Assembly (NCBI RefSeq): GCF_000966285.1
Contig: NZ_KQ031391.1
Location: forward strand, 678,978 to 742,977
Reading direction: 5' to 3'
DNA: 64,000 nt
From: Pseudofrankia sp. DC12
Lineage (GTDB): Bacteria > Actinomycetota > Actinomycetes > Frankiales > Frankiaceae
The position numbers were made by a program, and so were the translations under genes. Shown here one piece after another: positions 18,966-31,311 of the stretch. The notes below the pieces were generated by a model. That model was not told where the DNA came from, searched no databases, and worked only from the letters and a program-made list of their open reading frames with translations. Numbering within the stretch: position 1 is the stretch's first letter; each line of letters opens with the position of its first letter.

Positions 18966-19724
18966 ATGGCCGGGCCGACGCGGGTCGGGGCCAGGATGGC
19001 GTGGCGGACCGGCCGTCTCGTCGAGATCCTCGACGAGACGCCGAGCGCGCGGACGCTGGTCCTGGACGTGCCGGGCTGGCCGGGGCACCTGGCCGGGCAG
19101 CGGGTCGACATCCGGCTGACGGCCGAGGACGGCTACCGGGCGTCACGGGCCTACTCGCTGGCCGCGCCCGCGGACGGCGACCGGGTCGAGGTCACCATCC
19201 AGCGGGTGCCCGACGGCGAGGTCTCGCCCTACCTGGTCGAGGTGTTCTCGGTCGGCGACCCGGTGGAGCTGCGCGGGCCGGTTGGCGGGTGGTTCGTCTG
19301 GGATCCCGCCGGACCGCCGGACCCGGTGCTGCTGGTCGCCGGCGGCTCCGGGATCGTCCCGCTGATGGCCATGATCCGGGCCCGCCGCGCCGCCGCGAGC
19401 CGGGTGCCGTTCCGCCTCGTGTACTCGGTGCGCGGCCCGGACGACGCCTACTACGCGACCGAGCTGCGCCGCCGCGCGCCCGCGGACGGCGGCCTCGACG
19501 TCACCTACGTCTACACCCGGGCCGTTCCGACGGGCTGGCCAGCCCCGCCACGGCGGATCACCTCGGCCGACCTCGGCGCGGCGGGCTGGCCGGCGGATCT
19601 CGAACCGCTGTGCTTCGTCTGCGGGCCGACGGGCTTCGTCGAGGCGGTCGCCGGCCAGCTCGTCGGCCAGGGCCACGACCCCGGCCGGATCCGGACCGAG
19701 CGGTTCGGGCCGACGGGCCGGTAG
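18966..19724 (+). CDS. Ferredoxin-reductase-type FAD/NAD(P)H oxidoreductase
   Basis: The 252-residue protein has an FAD-binding barrel with RASRAYSLAAP (RxYS motif) and GEVSPYLVEVF, followed by an NAD(P)-binding domain with LLVAGGSGIVPLMAMIR and the C-terminal CFVCGPTGFVEAV. It lacks a 2Fe-2S domain, so it would pass electrons to a separate partner. The adjacent sulfite-oxidase-like molybdoenzyme, 155 nt upstream on the same strand, is the obvious candidate. AGGAGGGTGGGG just upstream supports ATG 18966; the later in-frame ATG 18996 is possible. Confidence 0.88.
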   Translation: MAGPTRVGARMAWRTGRLVEILDETPSARTLVLDVPGWPGHLAGQRVDIRLTAEDGYRASRAYSLAAPADGDRVEVTIQRVPDGEVSPYLVEVFSVGDPVELRGPVGGWFVWDPAGPPDPVLLVAGGSGIVPLMAMIRARRAAASRVPFRLVYSVRGPDDAYYATELRRRAPADGGLDVTYVYTRAVPTGWPAPPRRITSADLGAAGWPADLEPLCFVCGPTGFVEAVAGQLVGQGHDPGRIRTERFGPTGR

Positions 19725-19868
19725 CGCTGTCCTCGCCCCCCGCGAGCAAGCATCGAGCCGATGTGGTGGACCAGACAGGGCCGATGCGCTGGTAAGGGGC
19801 CGCCGGGGTCGTCAGGGTGGACTGGGCGCGGGTCGTGAGGTGGCGCCGCGGTGGGCGAGGAGGCCTGG

Positions 19869-20540
19869 ATGTCGTACGAGCTCTGGACGGCGGTCGACCA
19901 CTACTTCGAGGGCAGGCTGGTGCCGGCGGACCCGGTCCTGGACGAGGCGCTGAAGGCGACCGCGGCGGCCGGGATCCCGTCAATCCAGGTGTCGGCGACG
20001 CAGGGGAAGCTGCTGCACCTGCTGGCGCGGCTCCACGGGGCGGCCAGGATCCTGGAGGTCGGGACGCTGGGCGGCTACAGCACGATCTGGCTGGCCCGGG
20101 CTCTGCCGGCCGGCGGGCGGCTCGTCACCCTCGAGGTCACCCCGCGGCACGCCGCCGTCGCGACGGCGAACGTCGCGCGCGCCGGCCTCGCGGACGTCGT
20201 CGACATCCGGGTCGGCCCGGCGCTGGACACCCTGCCCAAGCTGCTGGCGGAGGCCGCCGGGCCGTTCGACCTGGTCTTCATCGACGCCGACAAGGTGAAC
20301 AACCCGGCCTACTTCCAGTGGGCCGTGAAGCTCACCAAGCCGGGCAGCGTCATCATCGTCGACAACGTCGTTCGCGAGGGCCAGGTGGCCAACCCGGACA
20401 GCGAGGACCCGAGCGTCGTGGGCACTCGCGAGCTCCACGACCTGATCGCCGCCGAGCCCCGGGTCAGCGCGACCGCGATCCAGACCGTCGGCAACAAGGG
20501 CTACGACGGCTTCACCCTGGCCCTGGTCGTCGGCGAGTAG
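19869..20540 (+). CDS. SAM-dependent O-methyltransferase (cation-dependent family 3)
   Basis: The 223-residue class I methyltransferase has motif I ILEVGTLGGYSTIWLARALP, the acidic residue after it (LVTLEVTP), and FDLVFIDADKVNNPAYF, whose Asp residues belong to the divalent-metal site. PGSVIIVDNVVREGQVANP is typical of caffeoyl-CoA/catechol-like O-methyltransferases. GAGGAGG ends 5 nt before ATG 19869 and fixes the start; an upstream in-frame GTG is ignored. Its acceptor cannot be told from sequence. It converges on glyQS across a strong hairpin. Confidence 0.9.
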   Translation: MSYELWTAVDHYFEGRLVPADPVLDEALKATAAAGIPSIQVSATQGKLLHLLARLHGAARILEVGTLGGYSTIWLARALPAGGRLVTLEVTPRHAAVATANVARAGLADVVDIRVGPALDTLPKLLAEAAGPFDLVFIDADKVNNPAYFQWAVKLTKPGSVIIVDNVVREGQVANPDSEDPSVVGTRELHDLIAAEPRVSATAIQTVGNKGYDGFTLALVVGE

Positions 20541-20554
20541 GCCGAAGCCTCCGG

Positions 20555-20581
20555 CCGGGCCGCGTGCGATCCGCGGCCCGG
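20555..20581. terminator. Bidirectional hairpin between O-methyltransferase and glycyl-tRNA synthetase genes
   Basis: A perfect 10-bp stem, CCGGGCCGCG/CGCGGCCCGG, with a 7-nt loop lies in the 48-bp gap between two convergent genes. Confidence 0.6.
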
Positions 20582-20588
20582 GTCCGGT

Positions 20589-23690
<3,102 letters not shown>

Positions 23691-23728
23691 GAGGTGGCTC
23701 CGATTTGCCTGAGGGAGAGACCGGCGGC

Positions 23729-23760
23729 GCCAGGCCGAGGCGACGCTGAGCGTCCCTGGC
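23729..23760 (-). promoter_or_regulatory. Nested hairpin in the glycyl-tRNA synthetase leader
   Basis: GCCAGG/CCTGGC encloses a near-perfect palindrome GACGCTGAGCGTC about 40 nt upstream of the GTG. No T-box specifier or T-box sequence could be recognised, so its role is open (leader structure or operator). Confidence 0.3.
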
Positions 23761-23928
23761 GCGGCGGCGCTGACCGGCCCAGAATCCGTGACAGCGTGGT
23801 AGGCCCACTGTAGCCACGAGAGTCGCGCCCGCAGGCGAGGGCCGGGGGCGGGCTCGCGGTCAGGGGTGTGAAGGCCGCACTCCGGTCACCCAGCCCTGGC
23901 CGGCTCCACGCAGGGCGGGCGATCGGCG

Positions 23929-25200
23929 CTAGCCGGCGGCGAGCTCGCGGTGCAGCAGGCCGAGCCGGGCGGTCGCCCTGTCCCGGTCGGGGCCGGGTGG
24001 CAGCAGCCGGCGGCAGGCCTCCCAGACGTCGAGGTCATCCTCGCCGGCCGGGCCGTCGGCCCAGCGCAGCAGCAGCGCCGCGTCGCGCCGGCGCAGCAGG
24101 CCGACCCGTACCTCGGCGCGCAGCCGGTCGCGCAGCACCGCGATCCCGGGCGCGACCGAGCGCGGCAGCAGCTGCCCGGCCCACCGGTCGACGACGGCCG
24201 CGTGGTCGCCGGCGGACAGCAGCCGGCGCAGCTCGGCGACGTCGGTGTCGAGGGGGCCGACGAGACGGTAGGGCCGGGACTCCACCAGGCCCGGCCCGAC
24301 GACCCGGCGCAGCCTCGACAGCTCGGCCCGGATCGTCACCGGGTCCAGCGGGCGCTCGTCGACCGCGGCGGCCAGCTCGTCGGCGGTCAGGCCCTCCGGG
24401 TGCTCGGCCAGCAGCAGGAGCAGCTCCGCGTGGCGTGGGGTGACCGGGACCCGCCTGCCGGCGACGACCAGCGCCGGGGCTTCCGGGCCCACGACCTCCA
24501 GGCGAGTTCCCGCCGGGGCGCTCTGGTGGGTGCCGGTATCGGTGAGGCGCCGGATCAGCAGCTCGCGCTCGGCGGCGGCGACCGTCGCGGAGATCAGCGC
24601 GAGCACCGCTGGCACGGCGGCCCGGCCGTCGCCCGTGACGTCGACGGCGCCGATGACCCGGTGGTCCGCGGGGTCGTGCACCGGGCTCGCCGAGCAGCTC
24701 CACGGCCGGACGGTGCGGACCCAGTGCTCGGCGGCGGCGACCCGTGCCACCCCGTCGATCGCGAGGGCGAGCCCCGGGGCGTTCGTGCCGGCGTGTGCCT
24801 CGTCCCAGCCGGCGCCGGCTGTGAAGCCCATGTCCTCGGCCCGGCCGCGCACGGTGTGGTCGCCCTCGACCCACAGCAGGGTGCCGTCGGCGTCGCTGAC
24901 CGCGACGATCAGCCCGTCGGCGCCGACCCGCGCGACGAGCAGGTCGCGGACCAGCGGCAGGACGGCGGCTAGCGGATGGGCCGCCCGCGCGGCCCCGAGG
25001 CGCTCCCCCGCCAGCCGGAGCGGCGGGCAGTTGTGCTCCGGGTCGACCCCGAACGAGCGGGACCGTGCCCACGAGTCGACGACCGTGCGCCGGACCGCGG
25101 GCCGCGGCGCGCGCGTGGCATCCACCGGCAGCGGCGCGCCAGCCGCAACCGACTCTCGTGCCTGCTGGACCAGCCGCGGCGCGGCCACCTCATCCGTCAC
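23929..25200 (-). CDS. GAF-domain transcriptional regulator with winged-helix C-terminus
   Basis: The 423-residue protein starts like AcoR-type activators ([15 protein letters not shown]), and a GAF domain follows (about residues 75-215; [38 protein letters not shown]). The latter blocks are typical of regulators next to aldehyde dehydrogenases. It has no AAA+ sigma54-activation domain or Fis helix. Instead the C-terminal half is a winged-helix-like DNA-binding region ([34 protein letters not shown]) with a helical tail. It is divergent from the aldehyde dehydrogenase gene and is its likely regulator, perhaps sensing an alcohol or aldehyde. Confidence 0.82.
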   Translation of the reverse strand: MTDEVAAPRLVQQARESVAAGAPLPVDATRAPRPAVRRTVVDSWARSRSFGVDPEHNCPPLRLAGERLGAARAAHPLAAVLPLVRDLLVARVGADGLIVAVSDADGTLLWVEGDHTVRGRAEDMGFTAGAGWDEAHAGTNAPGLALAIDGVARVAAAEHWVRTVRPWSCSASPVHDPADHRVIGAVDVTGDGRAAVPAVLALISATVAAAERELLIRRLTDTGTHQSAPAGTRLEVVGPEAPALVVAGRRVPVTPRHAELLLLLAEHPEGLTADELAAAVDERPLDPVTIRAELSRLRRVVGPGLVESRPYRLVGPLDTDVAELRRLLSAGDHAAVVDRWAGQLLPRSVAPGIAVLRDRLRAEVRVGLLRRRDAALLLRWADGPAGEDDLDVWEACRRLLPPGPDRDRATARLGLLHRELAAG

Positions 25201-25203
25201 GCT

Positions 25204-25225
25204 CGATCACCGTTTCGATCGAAGC
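25204..25225. promoter_or_regulatory. Candidate operator between regulator and aldehyde dehydrogenase
   Basis: The perfect palindrome TTCGATCGAA (25214-25223) plus a nearby second CGATC half-site lie just upstream of the regulator start, in the shared divergent region. Autoregulation is an inference. Confidence 0.35.
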
Positions 25226-25496
25226 GACTCCACCAGATCCGTATGACGGGGATCACACTACGCCGACCTGGTCCACGCCGAGACCGTCCCGTATCGGACG
25301 CGAAAGAACGTGGCCCGTTCCGGTCATCACCCCGACCCGCACCGACGCGGCGTGGCAGCCGCGCTGGCAACGGGATTGCAACGTCGGCGTGGCTACCGTC
25401 CGGGACGCACGACGGCCCGAGGCCGCGGGACCCGACGAGGCCTCGCACGGTCTTCGGCTGGCAGCGACACCAGTCCTACTTCAGGAAGGACGCGCG

Positions 25497-27020
<1,524 letters not shown>

Positions 27021-27085
27021 CCCGCTCGGCCAGCACCCCTGCCAGACCAGCACCCCCGCTCGACCAGCGCCCCCGGGAGGCCGTC

Positions 27086-27586
27086 ATGGGCCAGGTTCGT
27101 AGGGTCGACGCGACGCCGGCCGCCGCCGCGATGCTCCGGTCGCTGACGGCGGCGCACGGCCCGCTGATGATCCACCAGTCCGGCGGGTGCTGTGACGGTT
27201 CCTCGCCGATGTGCTACCCGCGCGGGGAGTTCCTCGTCGGGGACGGGGACGTCCTGCTCGGCGTCCTCGACCTCGACGACACCGCCAGCCTCGCCGAGCC
27301 GGCGGCCCTGGCCGGTCTACCGGGCCGAGTCCCCGGCTCGGCGGACTGGCCGGACGACCCGGGCCCGACCGGCGCGACGGTGCCGGTCTACATCGGCGGC
27401 GCCCAGTTCGCGTACTGGTCGCACACCCGGCTCACGATCGACCTGGTCCGCGGCCGTGGCGGCGGCTTCAGTCTCGAGGCCCCGGAGGGCTACCGGTTCC
27501 TGACCCGGTCCCGCCTGTTCACCGAGGACGAGACCGAGGCACTGGAGGCAGCGGGACCGCCGGCCCGCGGCCCGCTCGTGTCCTGA
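27086..27586 (+). CDS. DUF779 family protein
   Basis: The 166-residue protein carries the family blocks GPLMIHQSGGCCDGSSPMCY, YIGGAQFAYWSHTRLTIDLV and GYRFLTRSRLFTEDE. The clustered Cys residues (GGCCDGS, MCY) are conserved in the family and could bind metal or act in redox chemistry. GGGAGG lies 5 nt before the ATG. DUF779 genes commonly follow acetaldehyde-type ALDHs, so an accessory role to that enzyme is likely, though the biochemical function is not established. It nearly abuts the convergent TauE gene. Confidence 0.88.
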   Translation: MGQVRRVDATPAAAAMLRSLTAAHGPLMIHQSGGCCDGSSPMCYPRGEFLVGDGDVLLGVLDLDDTASLAEPAALAGLPGRVPGSADWPDDPGPTGATVPVYIGGAQFAYWSHTRLTIDLVRGRGGGFSLEAPEGYRFLTRSRLFTEDETEALEAAGPPARGPLVS

Positions 27587-27604
27587 TCGGACCAGCGGCC
27601 GGGC

Positions 27605-28546
27605 TCAGGCGAAGTCCCGGACGAACAGCACGACGGCGACGGCCAGGCCGAGGATGACGACGCCCCGGCGCAGCCACACCGCCGGCAGCAGCCGGGCGGC
27701 CCGCGCGCCCATCACGCCGCCGGCCGCCGAGGTGACGACGAGGATGCCGGCGTAGGCCCAGGCGACCTGGGCGCTGACCAGGAAGACGACCACGCCCACC
27801 GCGTTGACGATGAACGACAGCAGCGTCTTCAGCGCGTTCGTCCGCTGCAGGTCGTCGACGAGCAGGATGCCCATCACCGCGAGCAGCAGGACGCCCAGGC
27901 CGGCACCGAAGTACGACCCGTACGCGCCGGCGACGAACACCCCGATCCGGGTCGGCCAGGTGACCGGCCGGTCCGCGCCCGGCGACGGCCCCGCCGCGGC
28001 GACGGCCGGCCCCGCCGGGGCCACGGCCGTCCCTACCGGGGCCGTCGCCGTCCCAGCGCCGGCCGGCTGGGCCGTGCCGACGGCCAGCGCCGGGGCCGCA
28101 TCCGTGGCCACCGTCGGTCCCGGAGTCCGGGCCGAGGTCAGGGCCGCGGCCTTGGCCGCCCGGCGCCGCGCGACGACGCCGGACAGTTTCGACTGGCTGG
28201 CCAGCAGCAGGCAGGCGATGAGGACCAGGAACGGGACCGCGGTCTTGAAGCTGTCCTTGGGCGTCACCAGGAGGATCACCGCGCCGACGATCCCGCCCAG
28301 GATCGCGGCCGGCGCCAGCGCCCGCAACCGGGGCAGCTGGCCGGACAGCTCTCGCCGGTAGCCGAGGGCGCCACCCGCGTAGCCCGTGACCAGCCCGGTC
28401 GACGAGGTGATGTTGGCGGTGACGGCCGGCAGCCCCGCGGCCAGCAGGGCCGGGAAGGCGAGCAGCGTGCCGCCGCCGGCCACCGCGTTGACGGCGCCGG
28501 CGGCCAGCCCGGCGCCGGCCGTCAACAGCGCGTCCAGTCCATTCAC
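27605..28546 (-). CDS. TauE/SafE-family membrane transporter (sulfite exporter type)
   Basis: The 313-residue protein has two transmembrane half-repeats: residues about 5-120 (AGAVNAVAGGGTLLAFPALL is the family signature) and 200-313 (GAYGSYFGAGLGVLLLAVMG, FIVNAVGVVVFLVS). They are separated by an Ala/Pro-rich cytoplasmic loop of about 70 residues, unusually long. The GTG start is preceded by GGAGGAT. Family members export sulfite, sulfoacetate or other anions. The cytosolic sulfite-oxidase-like gene lies 9 kb away, so a sulfur link is only a possibility. Confidence 0.85.
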   Translation of the reverse strand: MNGLDALLTAGAGLAAGAVNAVAGGGTLLAFPALLAAGLPAVTANITSSTGLVTGYAGGALGYRRELSGQLPRLRALAPAAILGGIVGAVILLVTPKDSFKTAVPFLVLIACLLLASQSKLSGVVARRRAAKAAALTSARTPGPTVATDAAPALAVGTAQPAGAGTATAPVGTAVAPAGPAVAAAGPSPGADRPVTWPTRIGVFVAGAYGSYFGAGLGVLLLAVMGILLVDDLQRTNALKTLLSFIVNAVGVVVFLVSAQVAWAYAGILVVTSAAGGVMGARAARLLPAVWLRRGVVILGLAVAVVLFVRDFA

Positions 28547-28737
28547 GCGGGTTCATCCTCCGGTTCGCAAGGTCCGCGCGCCTCGTGCCGGGACCGACGA
28601 GGCGCCGCCCGGACGGCCACTCCCCCATCGTCGCGCACGCGGCCCGCACGGACCGCCACGAACCGGGCGAACCGGGCCGACCGAGCCGAAGACCACATTC
28701 TTCCGGGCCGTCGACGGACCGGCCGGGTGGATCCAGA

Positions 28738-29823
28738 TCAGAGGACGCGGGTCCGGATGAGCACGCCGCAGACCGCGGCGGACGGCGCCATCGGCAGCCA
28801 GGAGGTGAGCAGCCGGTAGCCGAGGACAGCCGCGATCGCCGTCGTCGTCGGGGCGCCGGCGCCGGTGAGCAGCGCCGTCAGCGCCGCGTCCAGACCACCG
28901 AAGCCCCCGGGCGACGGGATGATCGCCGAGAGTGCGCTGGCTACCAGGTAGACAGGAATGATCTTGCCTGCGCCGAGGGGCGCGTGCAGCGCCGCGGCGA
29001 TCGCGCACAGGGTGGCGGCGTGCAGCATCGGGATCGCGATCGAGCCGCCCCACAGCAGCGCCGCGCGGCTCGTGCTGCCGCTGCCCGCCAGCAGGGCGCG
29101 CTGCTCGACGACCCGGCGCGCGCCCGTCCGGACCAGCCGGCGGGCCTTCGGCACGCAGGCCGCGACCGCCACCAGCACGCCCAGGCCGGCCAGCAGGTAA
29201 CCGGTCTGGCCGGGGATGCCGACCCGTGGCAGCGGAACGGCCCCACATACCAGCAGGATCACGAGCACCACCGCGTGCGGGAGCGCCCCCGCCGTCGCGT
29301 TGGCGGCCGTCGCGGCCACCGCCTCGGCCATCGAGAACCCGCGCCGCAGCAGATAGCGGGTCTGCAGCGCGGCGACGCCCATGCCCGCGGGCACGAGCAC
29401 GTTGGGCAGGATGCCGGCGATCTGGACGGCGACGAGCTGGCCGAACGGGAGGTTGCGCGCGACCGCGCCCTTCATGCTGGCCGCCGCGGCGATGTAGGTG
29501 GCGCACGCGGCGATCGCGGCGACGATCAGCCATTCACCGTCGGCCGACTTGCAGGCCTCGAACGCGGCCACGAGCTCATGGCGGTGGGTCCCCAGCCAGA
29601 TCGCGCCGATGGCGGGCGTGACGACGCTGAGCACCGCCATGATCCGCTTGTTCCGCCGTGACCGGGTGGAACTCCCGGCGGACTGCTCCGCGTCGTCCTC
29701 GGCGGGCAGGTCGGTGAGGAGCACCTCCACCAGCGGCTCGTCCGTCAGCTCCGCGAACGGCCGGGCGGATGGCGCCGCGGCGACCAGGGCGGTCGCGGGC
29801 TGGGCCGCCTCGACAGGCTCCAT
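28738..29823 (-). CDS. Lysylphosphatidylglycerol-synthase-like integral membrane protein (UPF0104)
   Basis: The 361-residue protein has a soluble acidic N-terminus (about 60 residues) followed by roughly eight hydrophobic segments. The flippase-like signature regions are NVLVPAGMGVAALQTRYLLR and LSAIIPSPGGFGGLDAALTALL. It lacks the C-terminal aminoacyl-transferase domain of MprF, so it corresponds to the transmembrane flippase-like part only. It ends 192 nt from the TauE gene and starts 9 nt downstream of the glycosyltransferase gene on the same strand, suggesting an operon that handles a glycolipid or lipid-linked sugar. Confidence 0.85.
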   Translation of the reverse strand: MEPVEAAQPATALVAAAPSARPFAELTDEPLVEVLLTDLPAEDDAEQSAGSSTRSRRNKRIMAVLSVVTPAIGAIWLGTHRHELVAAFEACKSADGEWLIVAAIAACATYIAAAASMKGAVARNLPFGQLVAVQIAGILPNVLVPAGMGVAALQTRYLLRRGFSMAEAVAATAANATAGALPHAVVLVILLVCGAVPLPRVGIPGQTGYLLAGLGVLVAVAACVPKARRLVRTGARRVVEQRALLAGSGSTSRAALLWGGSIAIPMLHAATLCAIAAALHAPLGAGKIIPVYLVASALSAIIPSPGGFGGLDAALTALLTGAGAPTTTAIAAVLGYRLLTSWLPMAPSAAVCGVLIRTRVL

Positions 29824-29831
29824 CGCCCGGC

Positions 29832-31028
29832 CTACGCGTGGTCCACGGGCGCGGGCTCGCCGCCCGGCGCGGAGCCGACCAGCGGAGCGCCTGGCTCACG
29901 CGGCGCGGGCTGGTCGCTGAGCAGCGTCGCGAGGCGGGCACCGAGGTGCTCCCAGGTCCAGGCCGAGCTCATCCACTGCCGGCCGGCCGCGCCCAGCTGG
30001 CGGGCCCGGTCCGGGTCCGCGAGCAGCTCGTCGACGGCGCGGGCCACCGCGGCGACATCCGTCCCGTCCACGACCACTCCGCTCTCACCGGGGATCACCA
30101 CTTCGGGCGCACCCCCGTGCAGGCCGGTGATGACCGGCTTACCGGCGGCCGCCGCCTCCAGCGACGACAGCCCGAGCCCCTCCAGGTCCAGCCCGCCCTT
30201 GCGCGGACGCGACGGCATCGCGAAGACGTCAGCGGCGTCCAGGTAGGCTGGCAGATCCTCTTCAGCAACCGGGCCGGTGAAGACGACATTCCCGGCGACC
30301 CCCGCCGACGCCGTGATCCGACGCAGCCGAGCGGCGTCGCGGCCCTTGCCGACGACGACGAGCAGCGCGTCCGGATGGTGGCGCAACACCGACGGCAACC
30401 CCCTGATCAGGACGTCCTGGCCCTTGCGCGGCACCAGACGGGCAACACACGTCACGATAGGCCGTCCACCCCAGCCGTGCCTGCGTCGGAGTTCTTCACC
30501 GCCGGCGCCCGGGTGGAAACGGTCGACGTCGACGCCGCCGGTGAGCCGCTCGAACCGCGTGCCGGCCGGGGCGACCTTGCGCAGCCGGCGCAGCGTCACG
30601 TCGGTCAGGTGGGTGACGACGTCGGCCTTGCCCGCGACCGAGCGGACCAGCTGGTAGCCGTAGGGCAGGTGAGACCAGCCGTACTCGTGGCCGTGGGTGG
30701 ACGAGACCACCCACTCGACGCCGGCCCGGCGCAGCGCCGGGGCGATCATCCCGCGAGGCGTGCCGGCCGGGAACCAGGCCGCGGTGCAGCCTTCCGCGAG
30801 CGCGATCCGGCCGATCGCCGGGCCGACGCCCGGCAGCCGCAGGTTCGCCGCCGGGTGGCGGATGATCTCGAAGGGCGCGTCGGCGTCGAGCTTCGGCGCG
30901 TCCAGATGCGGCGGCGCGACGACCAGGACCTTGTCCCGCGGGAGCATGGCGGCGAAGCAGTACGCGAAGGTCTGGATGCCACCCATCACCGGCGGGAACT
31001 TGTCCGCGACGATCAGCGTGCGGTGCAT
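29832..31028 (-). CDS. GT4-family glycosyltransferase (PimB-like)
   Basis: The 398-residue GT-B enzyme has the N-terminal FPPVMGGIQTFAYCFA loop, the acceptor-domain SSTHGHEYGW, VARLVPRKGQDVLIRGL with the phosphate-binding Arg/Lys, and the C-terminal EGLGLSSLEAAAAGKPVI nucleotide-sugar motif. These fit GDP-mannose-dependent phosphatidylinositol mannosyltransferases such as PimB'. It lies 9 nt upstream of the UPF0104 gene, consistent with joint glycolipid synthesis and translocation. Donor and acceptor remain inferred. About 30 C-terminal residues are Pro/Ala-rich and dispensable-looking. Confidence 0.9.
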   Translation of the reverse strand: MHRTLIVADKFPPVMGGIQTFAYCFAAMLPRDKVLVVAPPHLDAPKLDADAPFEIIRHPAANLRLPGVGPAIGRIALAEGCTAAWFPAGTPRGMIAPALRRAGVEWVVSSTHGHEYGWSHLPYGYQLVRSVAGKADVVTHLTDVTLRRLRKVAPAGTRFERLTGGVDVDRFHPGAGGEELRRRHGWGGRPIVTCVARLVPRKGQDVLIRGLPSVLRHHPDALLVVVGKGRDAARLRRITASAGVAGNVVFTGPVAEEDLPAYLDAADVFAMPSRPRKGGLDLEGLGLSSLEAAAAGKPVITGLHGGAPEVVIPGESGVVVDGTDVAAVARAVDELLADPDRARQLGAAGRQWMSSAWTWEHLGARLATLLSDQPAPREPGAPLVGSAPGGEPAPVDHA

Positions 31029-31311
31029 GGACAGGGTCTGCCGCCCTTCGGCGGACGGCGCGTGATGTCCGCGTTGGCTGAGGGACGGCCAGTGGTCAGA
31101 CCCAGGTAACCGCCCGGTTGGACATACCGGAAGATACCCTGTACCTGCGCGATCACAGTGGCAGACGTGCCGCCGTTGTGGCCCTTTCCATCTCGGTCGG
31201 CGTCACCGCGCCGGCATTGTCACCGGACGTGCCGAGCGGCCAGCGCAACCCACCGGTCCCGGCACGGCGGTGTTCTCCCCTGCGCCTCCGGTCCCGGTCA
31301 GATCGCCCGGG

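Noticed and set aside
25365-25380. Sigma54-like promoter (GG-N10-GC) upstream of the aldehyde dehydrogenase gene
   Set aside because: Matches the spacing by eye, but actinobacteria generally lack sigma54 and the adjacent regulator has no AAA+ domain; probably chance.
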